Source: Mycobacterium sp. 236(2023)
Lineage (GTDB): Bacteria; Actinomycetota; Actinomycetes; Mycobacteriales; Mycobacteriaceae
Assembly: GCF_029623955.1 (NCBI RefSeq)
Contig: NZ_JARSBP010000009.1
Coordinates: 124,001 to 188,000 of the forward strand
Length of the DNA stretch: 64,000 nt
Direction of reading: 5' to 3'
The translations under genes and the position numbers were made by a program. The notes under the pieces are model-generated. The model saw only the letters and a list, made by a program, of their open reading frames with translations. It did not search any database and was not told the DNA's origin. The number at the start of each line of letters is the position of its first letter. The first letter of the stretch is position 1. Below, one piece after another: positions 24,642 through 33,211 of this stretch.

Positions 24642-26770
24642 GCATCGACCTCATCCGTGTAGTCATCACCGAGTTCCTCGAAATCTGCGTCGTCGACGAT
24701 GGACTCTTCGGCGGGCTCCCACCCGACCACAGCTGTGAATACCGCCTGTAACGGATCCCTCGCCGATTCCCATTCCGCATGCGTAGCGAACACGGAGAGG
24801 TCGGGCCTGTCTTTGAGCAGGTTGGCGATCTCATTCCGCATGTTGGCTAACGTTTCCGCAGCGGAGGTCATGCGGTACCTCAAGCCGACCATGCGGTCAT
24901 GGTCGTCCTCAGCCGGCTGCTGGTCGTCGGATGAATCATCGTCTGGCTGACGCAGCCCGGCTATGTCGCGGACACGGTCGAAACTGAGGCGCTCGCCTTC
25001 CTCCGTCACCTCAACGCCTACCTCCGGGTGGGAACGCTGGGGGAACCGTATGCGGTAGGCGTCGTCGGGAATCTCCGAGGTCTTCGTGTACGAATTCACC
25101 GCTTGGCGCTTGCTGCGGAAGCTGTCAGCCGCGTGAGCAAGCAACCATAAGCCGCGGTGCGTACTGGCGAGCGCCTCGATCACAAGTGGGGGTTGGCTCC
25201 GCCTATACCCGCCCTCTGCCGTGGAGCCGGAGGCTGCAAGAATCTGCCCGTCGGCTACGAGCGCGGTACCACCTGCAACTTGGAGAGTCGCGACGGCCGC
25301 ACTGTACAAAGGGTCCTGTTTGTCGAGTGCGATTTCTACCAAATCGGCGAACCGCCGCGGAAACAGCGGCGACCAAGAAGTACCGATCAAAGAATGCGGA
25401 ATAGGCCCGCCGGCGGCCCACGCGCGCTGTGCATTCCCGTAGGAAACTGGCTTCCAAGCTGACCAGCCGCGATTGATCAGATTGAAGATTCTGTCAGCGT
25501 AGGCGCGTTTATGAATCTGCGGCTCTCCCAGAAGATTTCGCAGATTTCGTTTGATGACGCTGAAAGCTTCTGGCTGGGTCAGTTCAGCGGCCAGCCAAAG
25601 CGCCCGCGCAAGACCCGGATCGATCTGACAGTCTCCGCTGCCATCACCCGAATCCATCAGTTCAACAAAATCGAACCGAAAGTCTTCGATGCCGGTGGCA
25701 ACTTCCGCCACCGTCTGCGAGAGACTTCCCTCCGCGGCCGCCCTCTGCACGGCATGAGTACCGGCGTTGGCCCCAATTGCGCTGGGCGCCCATGCTTTCG
25801 AGAGACTGTGCTGCTGGTCCACGGCGGAGTTGACAGCATCTGGAAACTCGAATGGGCGTGCGTCGCCCGTCAGAGGAGATCCCACCCGACGGAAACTCAC
25901 AATGATGCTGGCTGGCAGGCGGAGCGTCTGCCCGTACCGTGTCAGGTCAGGATCACTGGTGTCGCCTGCAGCAGCTTGATATTTGCCGCGCAGGCTACTA
26001 AATGTCTCCGTCCGACCCTTTCGATAGGCCCCCGATACCCCGTCCGTGCCGCCAGAACCCTTCTTGCTCAACAGCATATTAACGACGGCCCCCGGTAGCT
26101 GAGCGCTCGTGACCTCGCCGCCCAACATGGCCCACCAAGACATCACCACCCGGGTAAGGCCATCAACTACCACCAGAACGTCGATCTCTTCGTCTGAGTC
26201 TGCGATGACGATCGTTGCGGCGTAACTCAATACGGGTTGGGAAACCCCGTGCGAGAGAATGGATCCACGCAGATCTCGACCAGCCTTGAGTGTTCCTGCA
26301 ATTGCGTTCTTGGTGTACTCGCGCAGATGCGCATGGCTCTGAAACTCGACAATCATGGCGGCGCCAGCATTACCGTTCTGGTCCACAACTCCGTAGGTCC
26401 TCGGTGGCGCCAGAACTGAAGGGACATCGGCAGTGCGCGGCTGGATCAGTGGAAATAGGAAAGGTAAGCTAACGTCCGCACGCAGGAACGTAAGCGCGGA
26501 CTCGCCAGCGAATTGCTCGGTCAGCCCCCCTGCTTGTGCCGTCGAGATTGCCGCGGCGGGATCGGCTACGGCGTGTGCAATTGACCAGCAGTCATTTTTC
26601 GACAAACGATTCCAGTGTTTTGCGCCGTAGCTGACCAATTTGCGCCGTTCGCCGAGATCGGGCTCCGGAATGGACTGTCGAAGGTTTACGACCTGGACGC
26701 GCGAGTCTTCCTTTGCGCCTTTGAAAGGCACGGTTACTTCGTAAGGATCGAAGATTGTCATGACAACCAT
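24638..26770 (-). CDS. Large protein with ParB/sulfiredoxin-like domain, first gene of a sigma/XRE/ImmA operon
   Basis: 710 residues. At about 165-215 the pattern AGRDLRGSILSHGVSQPVLS, then a hydrophobic strand and VVVDGLTRVVMSWW, resembles the ParB/sulfiredoxin-like fold (L..SI..HGV.QP.....vvDG..R...), as found in DNA-modification and phage-defence proteins. The rest is unfamiliar: a Pro/Phe-rich N-terminal part, a helical middle, an acidic linker (DDDSSDDQQPAEDDHD) and a very acidic tail. No membrane segment. It is the first of five overlapping genes (this gene, 69-aa protein, sigma factor, XRE, ImmA-like). The start may be 26761 or 26770. Effector or DNA-sensing function is inference. Confidence 0.7.
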   Translation of the reverse strand: MVVMTIFDPYEVTVPFKGAKEDSRVQVVNLRQSIPEPDLGERRKLVSYGAKHWNRLSKNDCWSIAHAVADPAAAISTAQAGGLTEQFAGESALTFLRADVSLPFLFPLIQPRTADVPSVLAPPRTYGVVDQNGNAGAAMIVEFQSHAHLREYTKNAIAGTLKAGRDLRGSILSHGVSQPVLSYAATIVIADSDEEIDVLVVVDGLTRVVMSWWAMLGGEVTSAQLPGAVVNMLLSKKGSGGTDGVSGAYRKGRTETFSSLRGKYQAAAGDTSDPDLTRYGQTLRLPASIIVSFRRVGSPLTGDARPFEFPDAVNSAVDQQHSLSKAWAPSAIGANAGTHAVQRAAAEGSLSQTVAEVATGIEDFRFDFVELMDSGDGSGDCQIDPGLARALWLAAELTQPEAFSVIKRNLRNLLGEPQIHKRAYADRIFNLINRGWSAWKPVSYGNAQRAWAAGGPIPHSLIGTSWSPLFPRRFADLVEIALDKQDPLYSAAVATLQVAGGTALVADGQILAASGSTAEGGYRRSQPPLVIEALASTHRGLWLLAHAADSFRSKRQAVNSYTKTSEIPDDAYRIRFPQRSHPEVGVEVTEEGERLSFDRVRDIAGLRQPDDDSSDDQQPAEDDHDRMVGLRYRMTSAAETLANMRNEIANLLKDRPDLSVFATHAEWESARDPLQAVFTAVVGWEPAEESIVDDADFEELGDDYTDEVDA

Positions 26771-27112
26771 TCACAGCAGACCTTGCCGTTACCCCGAACA
26801 CCTGTCGAGTGGCTCAGCTGTTAAGTCAGCTGCCGCGGCGCTACCTTCTTCCGCGGAACACCGACGCGAACCCCAGCAGTGTTGGTATCTTCCGCGTCCC
26901 CGAGCGACCCACATCTGGTGGATCCTGGTTCGGTTTCAGTAAGGCAGACGAACTGCCAGCAAGAACCGTGGCCTTGCCCAACACCCCGCTGCACGCGAAA
27001 GTGATGATTCAGCGTATCAGACGTCACACGGCCTGTACGCACTTCAAGCTGCGAGCGTGTTAGCCAGCCGAGAACCGGGCGGTGGTCCTTATGCCGAAGT
27101 CGCACCTACTGC
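26771..27112. other. Intergenic region without a supported gene (342 bp)
   Basis: Lies upstream of the five-gene operon and downstream of the 206-aa gene, both on the minus strand. Open frames here on either strand lack ribosome sites and look like chance. It should contain the promoter of the five-gene operon, but no convincing -35/-10 pair or dyad was picked out by eye. Confidence 0.6.
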
Positions 27113-27733
27113 TCAACCGGTTCGCATCAGATTGGTCGCCAGCAACATTAAGTTCGTGATCGAGCCCCCTTGGACGACAAGAAGATCTTGTCGAGCCGGG
27201 TCAATGTCGAATACGCAACCCGCCTGTCTTGCAGGCGTTTCGAGAGCTCGTGCGTGAGGCTCATCGGTCGCGAACAGCACGACCGGTCGGTCGGACCAAG
27301 GATGCGAACCGGCGTGTCCGCGACAGCTCGCTGCGGGTACAAATCCACTGGCAGCCAGAGCGAATACGGCGCCGGCGACGCCCAACTCCAGGCCGCCAAG
27401 CGGTGCAAGGTCCAGCTCATTGAGGACGGGCCGAATGATCGACAGTTCGTGAGGTGCCGCATCGAGATCTTCCTCGTCTGGATCCCACTGCTCGATACAT
27501 TGGGCGAGGCGCTCGAAGTCCCCAGCAGTGGACGCCAAGCTATCAACCAGGGTCACTAGTGCCTGTTCTTGATCGATTATCTCCAGCGCCTCCGAACGCG
27601 GAATATCAGCAATCAGCCATACATCGCGAAAGAAACCAATCCCTTCCTCGTCCATGTCGTCCGCATCGGGCATCCAGAAAGTCGCTTCGCTCGGTATCCG
27701 CCAGTCGCCCGAGATGAAGGTATCCGGAATCAT
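27113..27733 (-). CDS. Hypothetical protein coupled to the NaeI-like nuclease
   Basis: A 206-residue, acidic protein of no recognised family, starting MIPDTFISGDWRIPSE and with a hydrophobic stretch GLELGVAGAVFALAASGF at about 115-133. The start overlaps the stop of the endonuclease gene by four bases (ATGA), so it is made with the nuclease. It could be a controller or accessory protein of the restriction system; it has no helix-turn-helix that would mark a C protein. Confidence 0.6.
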   Translation of the reverse strand: MIPDTFISGDWRIPSEATFWMPDADDMDEEGIGFFRDVWLIADIPRSEALEIIDQEQALVTLVDSLASTAGDFERLAQCIEQWDPDEEDLDAAPHELSIIRPVLNELDLAPLGGLELGVAGAVFALAASGFVPAASCRGHAGSHPWSDRPVVLFATDEPHARALETPARQAGCVFDIDPARQDLLVVQGGSITNLMLLATNLMRTG

Positions 27734-28689
27734 CTGTTCCCCCTACCGACTTCCGGTGCCGGCACTATCTCATCTCCGGACCGTGCGACCGCCCACACGT
27801 CGCCCGCGACCTCTGCTACCGGGTCATCGCGGTGCGGTTGCGCTGGAATCACACGGGCCGCAACCAATTCACCTTTCCGAGGCACAGGCAAACCCAGTGC
27901 GCGCGCCACGAGTGGATCATTCTCCTGATGCCCTAGGACGAGAATCCCCTCCGCGCGCAGCGCACTCCGCGCGCCGCCGTTCCCGCGGGCTCGTTTCATG
28001 AAATCGTCCTGCTGGGCAACGGTTGCGAGTTCGGCCCTACGAACGATCTGGCCGTGTACCCGCCGGAACAACTCGTTGACCCGCGCTTGACCATGTTGCG
28101 AACCGCGTGCTGATTTCGCGGCGAATATGGCATCCCGCGTCACAGCGTCAAGTTGATGAAACAGGTTAGGCGCCAACCCGGGATGATCAACCCATAACCG
28201 ACGAATCCGGCCGCGGCCTACCAGTGACAGCGACGTCTTCGCATCGCGGTTCTGCGTACCGCGGGTGTTCTCCGGCGTCACCCGCAGCAGTCCGGCCTGC
28301 CATGCTGAGGACTCATCGTTGGCGCTCACGAGCAGTGCGATCTCGCCAATCACCTCGGGCGGCAGCATCCAGCCGAAGGGCTTCATCGAGTACTTGCAGT
28401 CGACCTCGACGTCAGCGATCCGGTAGTCGGTCTTGTCGCCGTCCTCAAAATCAAACTCGCGGTGCAGGTTGATCTCGACGAGTGTCCCCATGTGGGTCTT
28501 CTCCGTCTTGTGCAGATCAGCGAAGTTCCATCGGCCTGTGTGCTGGCCGTCGTAGAGCTGGTCGAAGGTATCGCGTATAACGGTGGCCACCCGGTCGCCA
28601 GTCGGATCAAGGCGGTAGAGCGCTGCCTCGACGGCGTCGAGATCTGGATCTGCGCCGCGCGGCGGCGCATCAGCGAACGGAACGGTCAT
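27730..28689 (-). CDS. Type II restriction endonuclease, NaeI family
   Basis: A 319-residue NaeI-type endonuclease, about the length of NaeI itself. The nuclease half has WNFADLHKTEKTHMGTLVEI, DKTDYRIADVEVDCKYS with the D-x-K catalytic element (DCK), and the DNA-binding half has GNQ-like SQHGQARVNELFRRVHGQ and QQDDFMKRARGNGGARS. NaeI cuts GCCGGC, needs two sites, and is known for a single Leu-to-Lys change that turns it into a topoisomerase; this protein keeps a leucine in LHKTEKT, so it should be the nuclease form. ATG 28689 follows a G-rich ribosome site. The methyltransferase and Vsr genes are 1.4-2.5 kb away. Specificity for GCCGGC is expected, not shown. Confidence 0.9.
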   Translation of the reverse strand: MTVPFADAPPRGADPDLDAVEAALYRLDPTGDRVATVIRDTFDQLYDGQHTGRWNFADLHKTEKTHMGTLVEINLHREFDFEDGDKTDYRIADVEVDCKYSMKPFGWMLPPEVIGEIALLVSANDESSAWQAGLLRVTPENTRGTQNRDAKTSLSLVGRGRIRRLWVDHPGLAPNLFHQLDAVTRDAIFAAKSARGSQHGQARVNELFRRVHGQIVRRAELATVAQQDDFMKRARGNGGARSALRAEGILVLGHQENDPLVARALGLPVPRKGELVAARVIPAQPHRDDPVAEVAGDVWAVARSGDEIVPAPEVGRGNR

Positions 28690-28922
28690 GGTGGCCCCCC
28701 CACTACAACTGTGAACTGGCTGGGGGCAGGCTATTCCACGCATCCGACAGATATCGGCAACTGGCAGCGCGCGTCGCGGTGTCAGCGCACTCTGCACAAG
28801 ACTGCCCAGGGTGCTTATGTCCGAACCTGGCCGCTTGGCGGCGTCACTCCGCTGTCGGTTGTTGCTGCTACACCGGTATGCGAACGGCTGCAGCAGGACA
28901 GTCGCCAACCAAGGAGCACAGC

Positions 28923-29117
28923 ATGGCCAGCGACGAAAGCCGCTTCGTCATCCGAAAAAGTTCGGACGAGCAGTACTACTTTTTCCTGAGGGCCCGCAAC
29001 GGCGAGATCCTCGTGACAAGCGAGATGTACAAACAAAAGGCCGGTGCGGAGAATGGGATCCGGGCCGTCAAGGAGGTTGCTCCCGATGCTCAAATCATCG
29101 ACGTGAGCGATAGTTGA
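28923..29117 (+). CDS. DUF1508 (YegP-like) small protein
   Basis: 64 residues forming one DUF1508/YegP repeat: FVIRKSSDEQYYFFLRARNG, EILVTSEMYKQKAGAENGI and a final DAQIIDVS. Many homologues have two repeats; this one has a single repeat. AAGGAG is well placed before ATG 28923. The family is small, cytoplasmic and of unclear function. It lies divergent from the NaeI-like gene across 233 bases and may share the operon of the HNH gene downstream. Confidence 0.85.
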   Translation: MASDESRFVIRKSSDEQYYFFLRARNGEILVTSEMYKQKAGAENGIRAVKEVAPDAQIIDVSDS

Positions 29118-29201
29118 TCGACCCAACACCCCGGGAAGACACCCGCGACTTCGAGTCGAGTCAATCAAGGGTTCGTCGGTATAGACCGATACCCTGCGGC
29201 A

Positions 29202-30047
29202 ATGACTGACGGAGCACTTCCGCTGCCGGCGCCCGATAGCGACGAACTCGCTGCGATACCGCTATCTGCCGAACTTCGCAGCATCTATCGCTTCCTGCAC
29301 GAGCGTCGCGACGATCCCCCCACAAAGGCCGAGATCATCGACCACCTGGGCGAGTTGTCGGGCGAAACGCACTCGCAGCGGGATCGACGGTTGCGGGAAC
29401 TGTATCCGTACTTCCGGATCGATAAGACACGAGGGCGCAGGCCTCGCTACATCCTCGTGTCACGAAAGCCGCCGCTAGTTGGCAACCAGCCGATCAGTAG
29501 AAAGACACGTGCTCAGGTGCTCCAGCCGCAACGGTGCGCCATGTGTGGAGCGAGGCCCCTCCAAGACGGCATCAAATTGGTTGTCGATCACAAGATCCCG
29601 CAGGAGTGGGGCGGAACGAACGACATCGAGAACCTCCAGCCGCTGTGCGAAGAGTGCAATGGCGGCAAGAAGGATCACTTCCGAACCTATGACGAATTCG
29701 CCGAGCAGATTCGCCAGGCGGCAACCTACGACGAACCGCAACGCCGCATCGGCGAGCTGTTCCTCGCATTCGGCGTCGGCGTCGAAGTGCGCTCGGATGT
29801 GCTCGAGACTGTCGCCAGCGCCAAGGAGTACCAGGAGGATTGGCAACGTCGCATGCGTGACCTGCGCTTCATTGGCTGGGACTACGAGCACCGAAAAAAG
29901 AAGGAAGGCGGGCGCGTCCGTACGTACTACCGCCTGACGAAATCGGCACCGTGGCCGCCCAACATCATCGCCGCGATCCAAGCGGAAGCCGCGAGGCGCG
30001 GCCAGAAATCGAGCCTCGACGCTGAGGAAGCGCCAGAGGATGTCTAA
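29202..30047 (+). CDS. HNH endonuclease of the restriction-modification locus
   Basis: A 281-residue protein. The N-terminal 95 residues look like a winged helix (AEIIDHLGELSGETHSQRD). The HNH domain (about 105-150) has two zinc Cys pairs, CAMCG and LCEEC, flanking LVVDHKIPQEWGGTNDIENL, where the first His of the ββα-metal site lies. The C-terminal 100 residues are charged (EDWQRRMRDLRFIGWDYEHR). HNH genes of this type often sit beside C5-methyltransferase genes; here the two converge and overlap by four bases. It could be a second nuclease for the same methylase or an anti-phage nicking enzyme. Confidence 0.85.
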   Translation: MTDGALPLPAPDSDELAAIPLSAELRSIYRFLHERRDDPPTKAEIIDHLGELSGETHSQRDRRLRELYPYFRIDKTRGRRPRYILVSRKPPLVGNQPISRKTRAQVLQPQRCAMCGARPLQDGIKLVVDHKIPQEWGGTNDIENLQPLCEECNGGKKDHFRTYDEFAEQIRQAATYDEPQRRIGELFLAFGVGVEVRSDVLETVASAKEYQEDWQRRMRDLRFIGWDYEHRKKKEGGRVRTYYRLTKSAPWPPNIIAAIQAEAARRGQKSSLDAEEAPEDV

Positions 30048-31039
30048 GCGCTGGCGAGGGCACGCAGTGTGCTGCCGCTCCGCCGTCGACGCACCGCCTT
30101 ACCTGTAATTGCTGAACGGATTTGCAGCCCGACAGCCTCAGCCACCGGTGGCGGGAACGCATTCCCGATCTGTCGGTAGGCCGCCGTCTTGCGGCCGAAG
30201 AAATGCCAGTAGGACGGGAAGCCCTGAATTGCCGCCGCCATTTCCAGCGTGAGGCGAGGCGTGTGGCCGATCGGCGTCAGCTCATCGGGCCCCTGATTTG
30301 CGAGCCCCTTACCGTCCACACCGAGCTCCAGCCATGCCGCGCGAGCACGCGTCGGCCCGAGGTCCGGTCCCCCGTGCTTGCGTGAGCCGCCGACAATCGT
30401 CGGCCCAATGCCCTGGGCACGTTCCGCCCACTCCTCAGCACCAGGCCAGCCGTCGCGAGCCATCAGCGGAAGGAGAACATCGCCGACCGTCGGCGGCGTG
30501 CCGATCGGTGCAGGCCACTTGAAGCGATCGAAGTACTCGGGCTTCGCCGCGACCAGGATGAATCGGGGGCGCAGTTGCGGGACACCGAACTCACTGGCAT
30601 TCAGCACCTGCCAATCCGACCGATACCCGAGTTCCTCGAGCTTGCCGCGAATCGAATTGCGGTACGTCTGAAACTTCACGGTCGACAAGCCGCGGACGTT
30701 CTCCAGCATGACCGCTTTGGGCTGCGCTTCCTCAACGAGCCGTAGGGCCTCGGGAAACAGGTCTCGTTCATCATCTTCGCCGAGCTGTTTCCCGGCGATC
30801 GAGAAAGGAGGGCAGGGCACGCCGCCGGCAAGAAGGTCAATTCCGCGGTAGTCGCGACCATCGATGTCCCGGACATCACCCTCGTAGACGTTCCACTTGG
30901 GCTGGTTCAGTCGCAGCGTCTGGCAGGCGTCGGGCTCTATTTCGACGGCAAGTTCGTGATTGAACCCCGCAAGGTGAAGACCGAGCGACTGACCGCCGGC
31001 CCCCGCGCAGATCTCCAAGCAACTCAGGCCCGCCGCCAT
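30044..31039 (-). CDS. DNA (cytosine-5-)-methyltransferase
   Basis: A 331-residue C5-cytosine methyltransferase. Motif I is LEICAGAGGQSLGLHLAGF; motif IV GGVPCPPFS holds the catalytic cysteine; motif VI is ENVRGL; motif VIII QLRPRFILV; the C-terminal motif X region is YRQIGNAFPPPVAEAVG. The variable region between VIII and IX is compact. It should protect the host from the NaeI-like enzyme by methylating a cytosine in the same site; that pairing is inferred from position. ATG 31039 follows GGGAGG. The upstream neighbour, divergent, is Vsr, the repair enzyme that deals with deaminated 5-methylcytosine. Confidence 0.9.
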   Translation of the reverse strand: MAAGLSCLEICAGAGGQSLGLHLAGFNHELAVEIEPDACQTLRLNQPKWNVYEGDVRDIDGRDYRGIDLLAGGVPCPPFSIAGKQLGEDDERDLFPEALRLVEEAQPKAVMLENVRGLSTVKFQTYRNSIRGKLEELGYRSDWQVLNASEFGVPQLRPRFILVAAKPEYFDRFKWPAPIGTPPTVGDVLLPLMARDGWPGAEEWAERAQGIGPTIVGGSRKHGGPDLGPTRARAAWLELGVDGKGLANQGPDELTPIGHTPRLTLEMAAAIQGFPSYWHFFGRKTAAYRQIGNAFPPPVAEAVGLQIRSAITGKAVRRRRSGSTLRALASA

Positions 31040-31124
31040 GACACCTCCCAATCGAACATTTGTTCGACGAATCTACTGACGTGCACCACCCGCGGTCAAG
31101 CCGCTTCGGAAGTACCGTAGTCGG

Positions 31125-31595
31125 GTGCCCGCCGCTGACCGTGCCACCACGCCGGCGGCCGCCAGAGATGCCGCCTACGTCACCACCCCGGGCCGATCGC
31201 GGAATATGGCGGCTATCCGCCGAGTCAACACGAAGCCAGAAATCGCACTCCGCTCCGCACTTCACCGCGAGGGCTGCCGCTTCCGCAAGGACTACGCGGT
31301 GCGCATCAACGGGAAGCTTATCCGGCCCGACATCGCGTTCCCGAAGCGAAAGGTCGCCATCTTCATCGACGGCTGCTTCTGGCACTGCTGTCCTGATCAC
31401 GGTCGGCAGCCCAGCGTGAACGGCGAGTACTGGTCGCCAAAGCTTGCCGGCAACGTGGAACGCGACGAGCGGCAGACGAGTGCGCTCGAACAAGCGGGCT
31501 GGCGTGTGGTCAGGTTCTGGGAGCACGAGTCCGTTGACCAGATGGTCAAGTCGGTCATCGGTCTGCTGCAATCAGCACCACGGGCTTCGGGGTAA
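31125..31595 (+). CDS. vsr: Very short patch repair endonuclease (Vsr)
   Basis: A 156-residue Vsr-type T:G mismatch endonuclease. Family features are unmistakable: MAAIRRVNTKPEIALRSALH, RFRKDYAVRINGKLIRPDIAF, then IFIDGCFWHCCPDHG, a NGEYWSPKLAGNVERD segment, and GWRVVRFWEHE. It nicks next to the mismatch created when 5-methylcytosine deaminates, preventing C-to-T mutation at methylated sites. GTG 31125 is the start; an internal ATG is possible. It is divergent from the methyltransferase and followed three bases later by an unknown gene. Confidence 0.92.
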   Translation: MPAADRATTPAAARDAAYVTTPGRSRNMAAIRRVNTKPEIALRSALHREGCRFRKDYAVRINGKLIRPDIAFPKRKVAIFIDGCFWHCCPDHGRQPSVNGEYWSPKLAGNVERDERQTSALEQAGWRVVRFWEHESVDQMVKSVIGLLQSAPRASG

Positions 31596-31597
31596 GC

Positions 31598-32674
31598 ATG
31601 AAAGAGGAATCTGAATTTCCAAGTCCGCTCATCGAGCGACCGATTACATTCAACTATGGCTACCGGATGCGCTGTCCCACAGGCCATTTAACGCTCATTA
31701 CGGCCGAGCAGTTCGATGCAAGCGCCGACACTCCGTGTGGCACTTGCGGCGAAACCCTCGCGCTATCGGCCGAGAACATCGTAGTCCGGGATCCCGATGA
31801 CCCTGCGCTGGCTCCAGAGGGCATCAGCAGTCTCGTGTGGTATCACACGTCAACACACGCGAACTGGCCTCCGCCAGACTACGCAGAAAGTATCGCAATC
31901 TTCCTCGCACCATCCAGAGCCGTGCTGCCACCTGAGGTATTTGCCGACATGCTGCAACGCGAGCAGACCAAGGCGCTCCACGTTGGAACGTACGAGTCGA
32001 CAATCGAAAACATGTTTCGGCGCCGCCAATTTCAGGATGATACTGAAAGCCAGTTCTATCTTTACAGGGTTATGCTCAACCTTAGCGCCGACGAGATAGA
32101 CCCTGAAATTCGCCACGAGAGTCATGACGAAGCAAGCCAGCTAACCCTCGACGACCTCGGAAAGTGGAAGGCCGTTCGGTACGTCAACGTTGAGGAGTCG
32201 CCGGGCTCGATATCGCTAGCCATTAACCCGAACGCGATTGCGGCTGTCCAGATGATCCCGCTGCCCGCGATATCACTCGGACCGAGCACCGAACCCGAAA
32301 TCGTCCGACTTGCAGAGCAACTCGACGACGAGCTACGGGATATCGGTGCACAGCTCGACCAACTGCCGGAGCACGATTTCACTACCTCAGTACTACTGCG
32401 ACGAGCCAACGACGAACAGGCGCTTCGCAGGGAAGTGCTCTCGTCGCGCCGGTATGAAATATGGCAACAGTTCAGATCGGAACTAGTTAAAACCTACCTG
32501 CCGGGCGTTAATCCCAGTGTGCAGGAGAACTTTATCGATGTGCTCGGTATCAACTGGGATGAATCGCTCGCGTTCTTCCATGATAGGTTTCGCGCCGAAG
32601 CCGCCGTTATTATCAATGGGCAGAGGATAGTTGACGCCTTGGCGGGTCAACCCTGGCTACCTCGCCATCCATGA
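31598..32674 (+). CDS. Unknown protein with N-terminal zinc ribbon, downstream of vsr
   Basis: A 358-residue protein. Residues 25-55 hold a likely zinc ribbon, CPTGH and CGTCGE. Next comes SSLVWYHTSTHANWP, followed 60 residues later by LHVGTYESTIENMFRRR and FYLYRVML; a spaced YH-T / HVGT-E pattern recalls ADP-ribosyltransferase-like folds, but this is a weak resemblance. The C-terminal half is helical and ends with a DVLGINWDESLAFFHDRFR region. It begins three bases after vsr, so it is probably co-transcribed with it and belongs to the restriction locus. Confidence 0.65.
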   Translation: MKEESEFPSPLIERPITFNYGYRMRCPTGHLTLITAEQFDASADTPCGTCGETLALSAENIVVRDPDDPALAPEGISSLVWYHTSTHANWPPPDYAESIAIFLAPSRAVLPPEVFADMLQREQTKALHVGTYESTIENMFRRRQFQDDTESQFYLYRVMLNLSADEIDPEIRHESHDEASQLTLDDLGKWKAVRYVNVEESPGSISLAINPNAIAAVQMIPLPAISLGPSTEPEIVRLAEQLDDELRDIGAQLDQLPEHDFTTSVLLRRANDEQALRREVLSSRRYEIWQQFRSELVKTYLPGVNPSVQENFIDVLGINWDESLAFFHDRFRAEAAVIINGQRIVDALAGQPWLPRHP

Positions 32675-32716
32675 AGGCGATCCACCCACGCAGACCCCTT
32701 TGCCTAGCAGTCAAGG

Positions 32717-32729
32717 TTAGGTAACCTAA
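32717..32729. promoter_or_regulatory. TTAGGT-A-ACCTAA inverted repeat
   Basis: Six-base arms with one base between, just 7 bases upstream of the start of the 119-aa gene. It resembles the outer halves of mycobacterial iron boxes but lacks the middle, so it should not be read as an IdeR site. It could be an operator for a local repressor. Confidence 0.4.
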
Positions 32730-32735
32730 AGAGTG

Positions 32736-33095
32736 ATGGAGCGTCACGGCCAACCACTACTTCCACCTGAAGGTGAACCGCACAATACCCGCGGTGCGGA
32801 TGACGCAGGGCCTATCGAATGGACAAGTGAGAAAGTTCGTTCAGATATCGCGGCAGATCCCGATGTCTCGCTGCTCGCTTCAGGTTTCATCGGCAACGTT
32901 CCCGTTGCAACCGCTGCAGCCTTTCGCAGCTACGTAGAGAACTGGATGATGGGGTCGGGTACGGTCACCGAGGCGGATGGCGCCTTGATTCATGACTCCT
33001 ATACCGAGCGCTTCATTTTCCCTGTTGTCGGCATGGTCGGTGCCGAACCTGTCTACGCGCTCGAGGGATACGGCACTTTTGAGCGAACTTTGTGA
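32736..33095 (+). CDS. Hypothetical protein, 119 aa
   Basis: A small protein, unrecognised family, with a Pro/Gly-rich N-terminus and a folded-looking C-terminal 80 residues (SEKVRSDIAADPDVSLLASG, FRSYVENWMMGSGTVTEAD, ERFIFPVVGMVGAEPVYALEGYG). The GTG three bases earlier may be the real start. A dyad lies immediately upstream. It follows the zinc-ribbon gene by 61 bases and closes the restriction-locus run. Confidence 0.55.
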   Translation: MERHGQPLLPPEGEPHNTRGADDAGPIEWTSEKVRSDIAADPDVSLLASGFIGNVPVATAAAFRSYVENWMMGSGTVTEADGALIHDSYTERFIFPVVGMVGAEPVYALEGYGTFERTL

Positions 33096-33211
33096 CGGCT
33101 AGGCCGACTCGTCAGCCGTAGGAAGCGATTCGTCAGTCAACTAGTAGAAGTTACGCCCTCCTCAAGATCGAATTCGATTTCAAGACAGCGCCATTCGGGA
33201 ACTGACTATTG

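Noticed and set aside
32717..32729. TTAGGT/ACCTAA repeat as an IdeR iron box
   Set aside because: The central six bases of the 19-bp iron box are missing and the downstream gene has no iron link.
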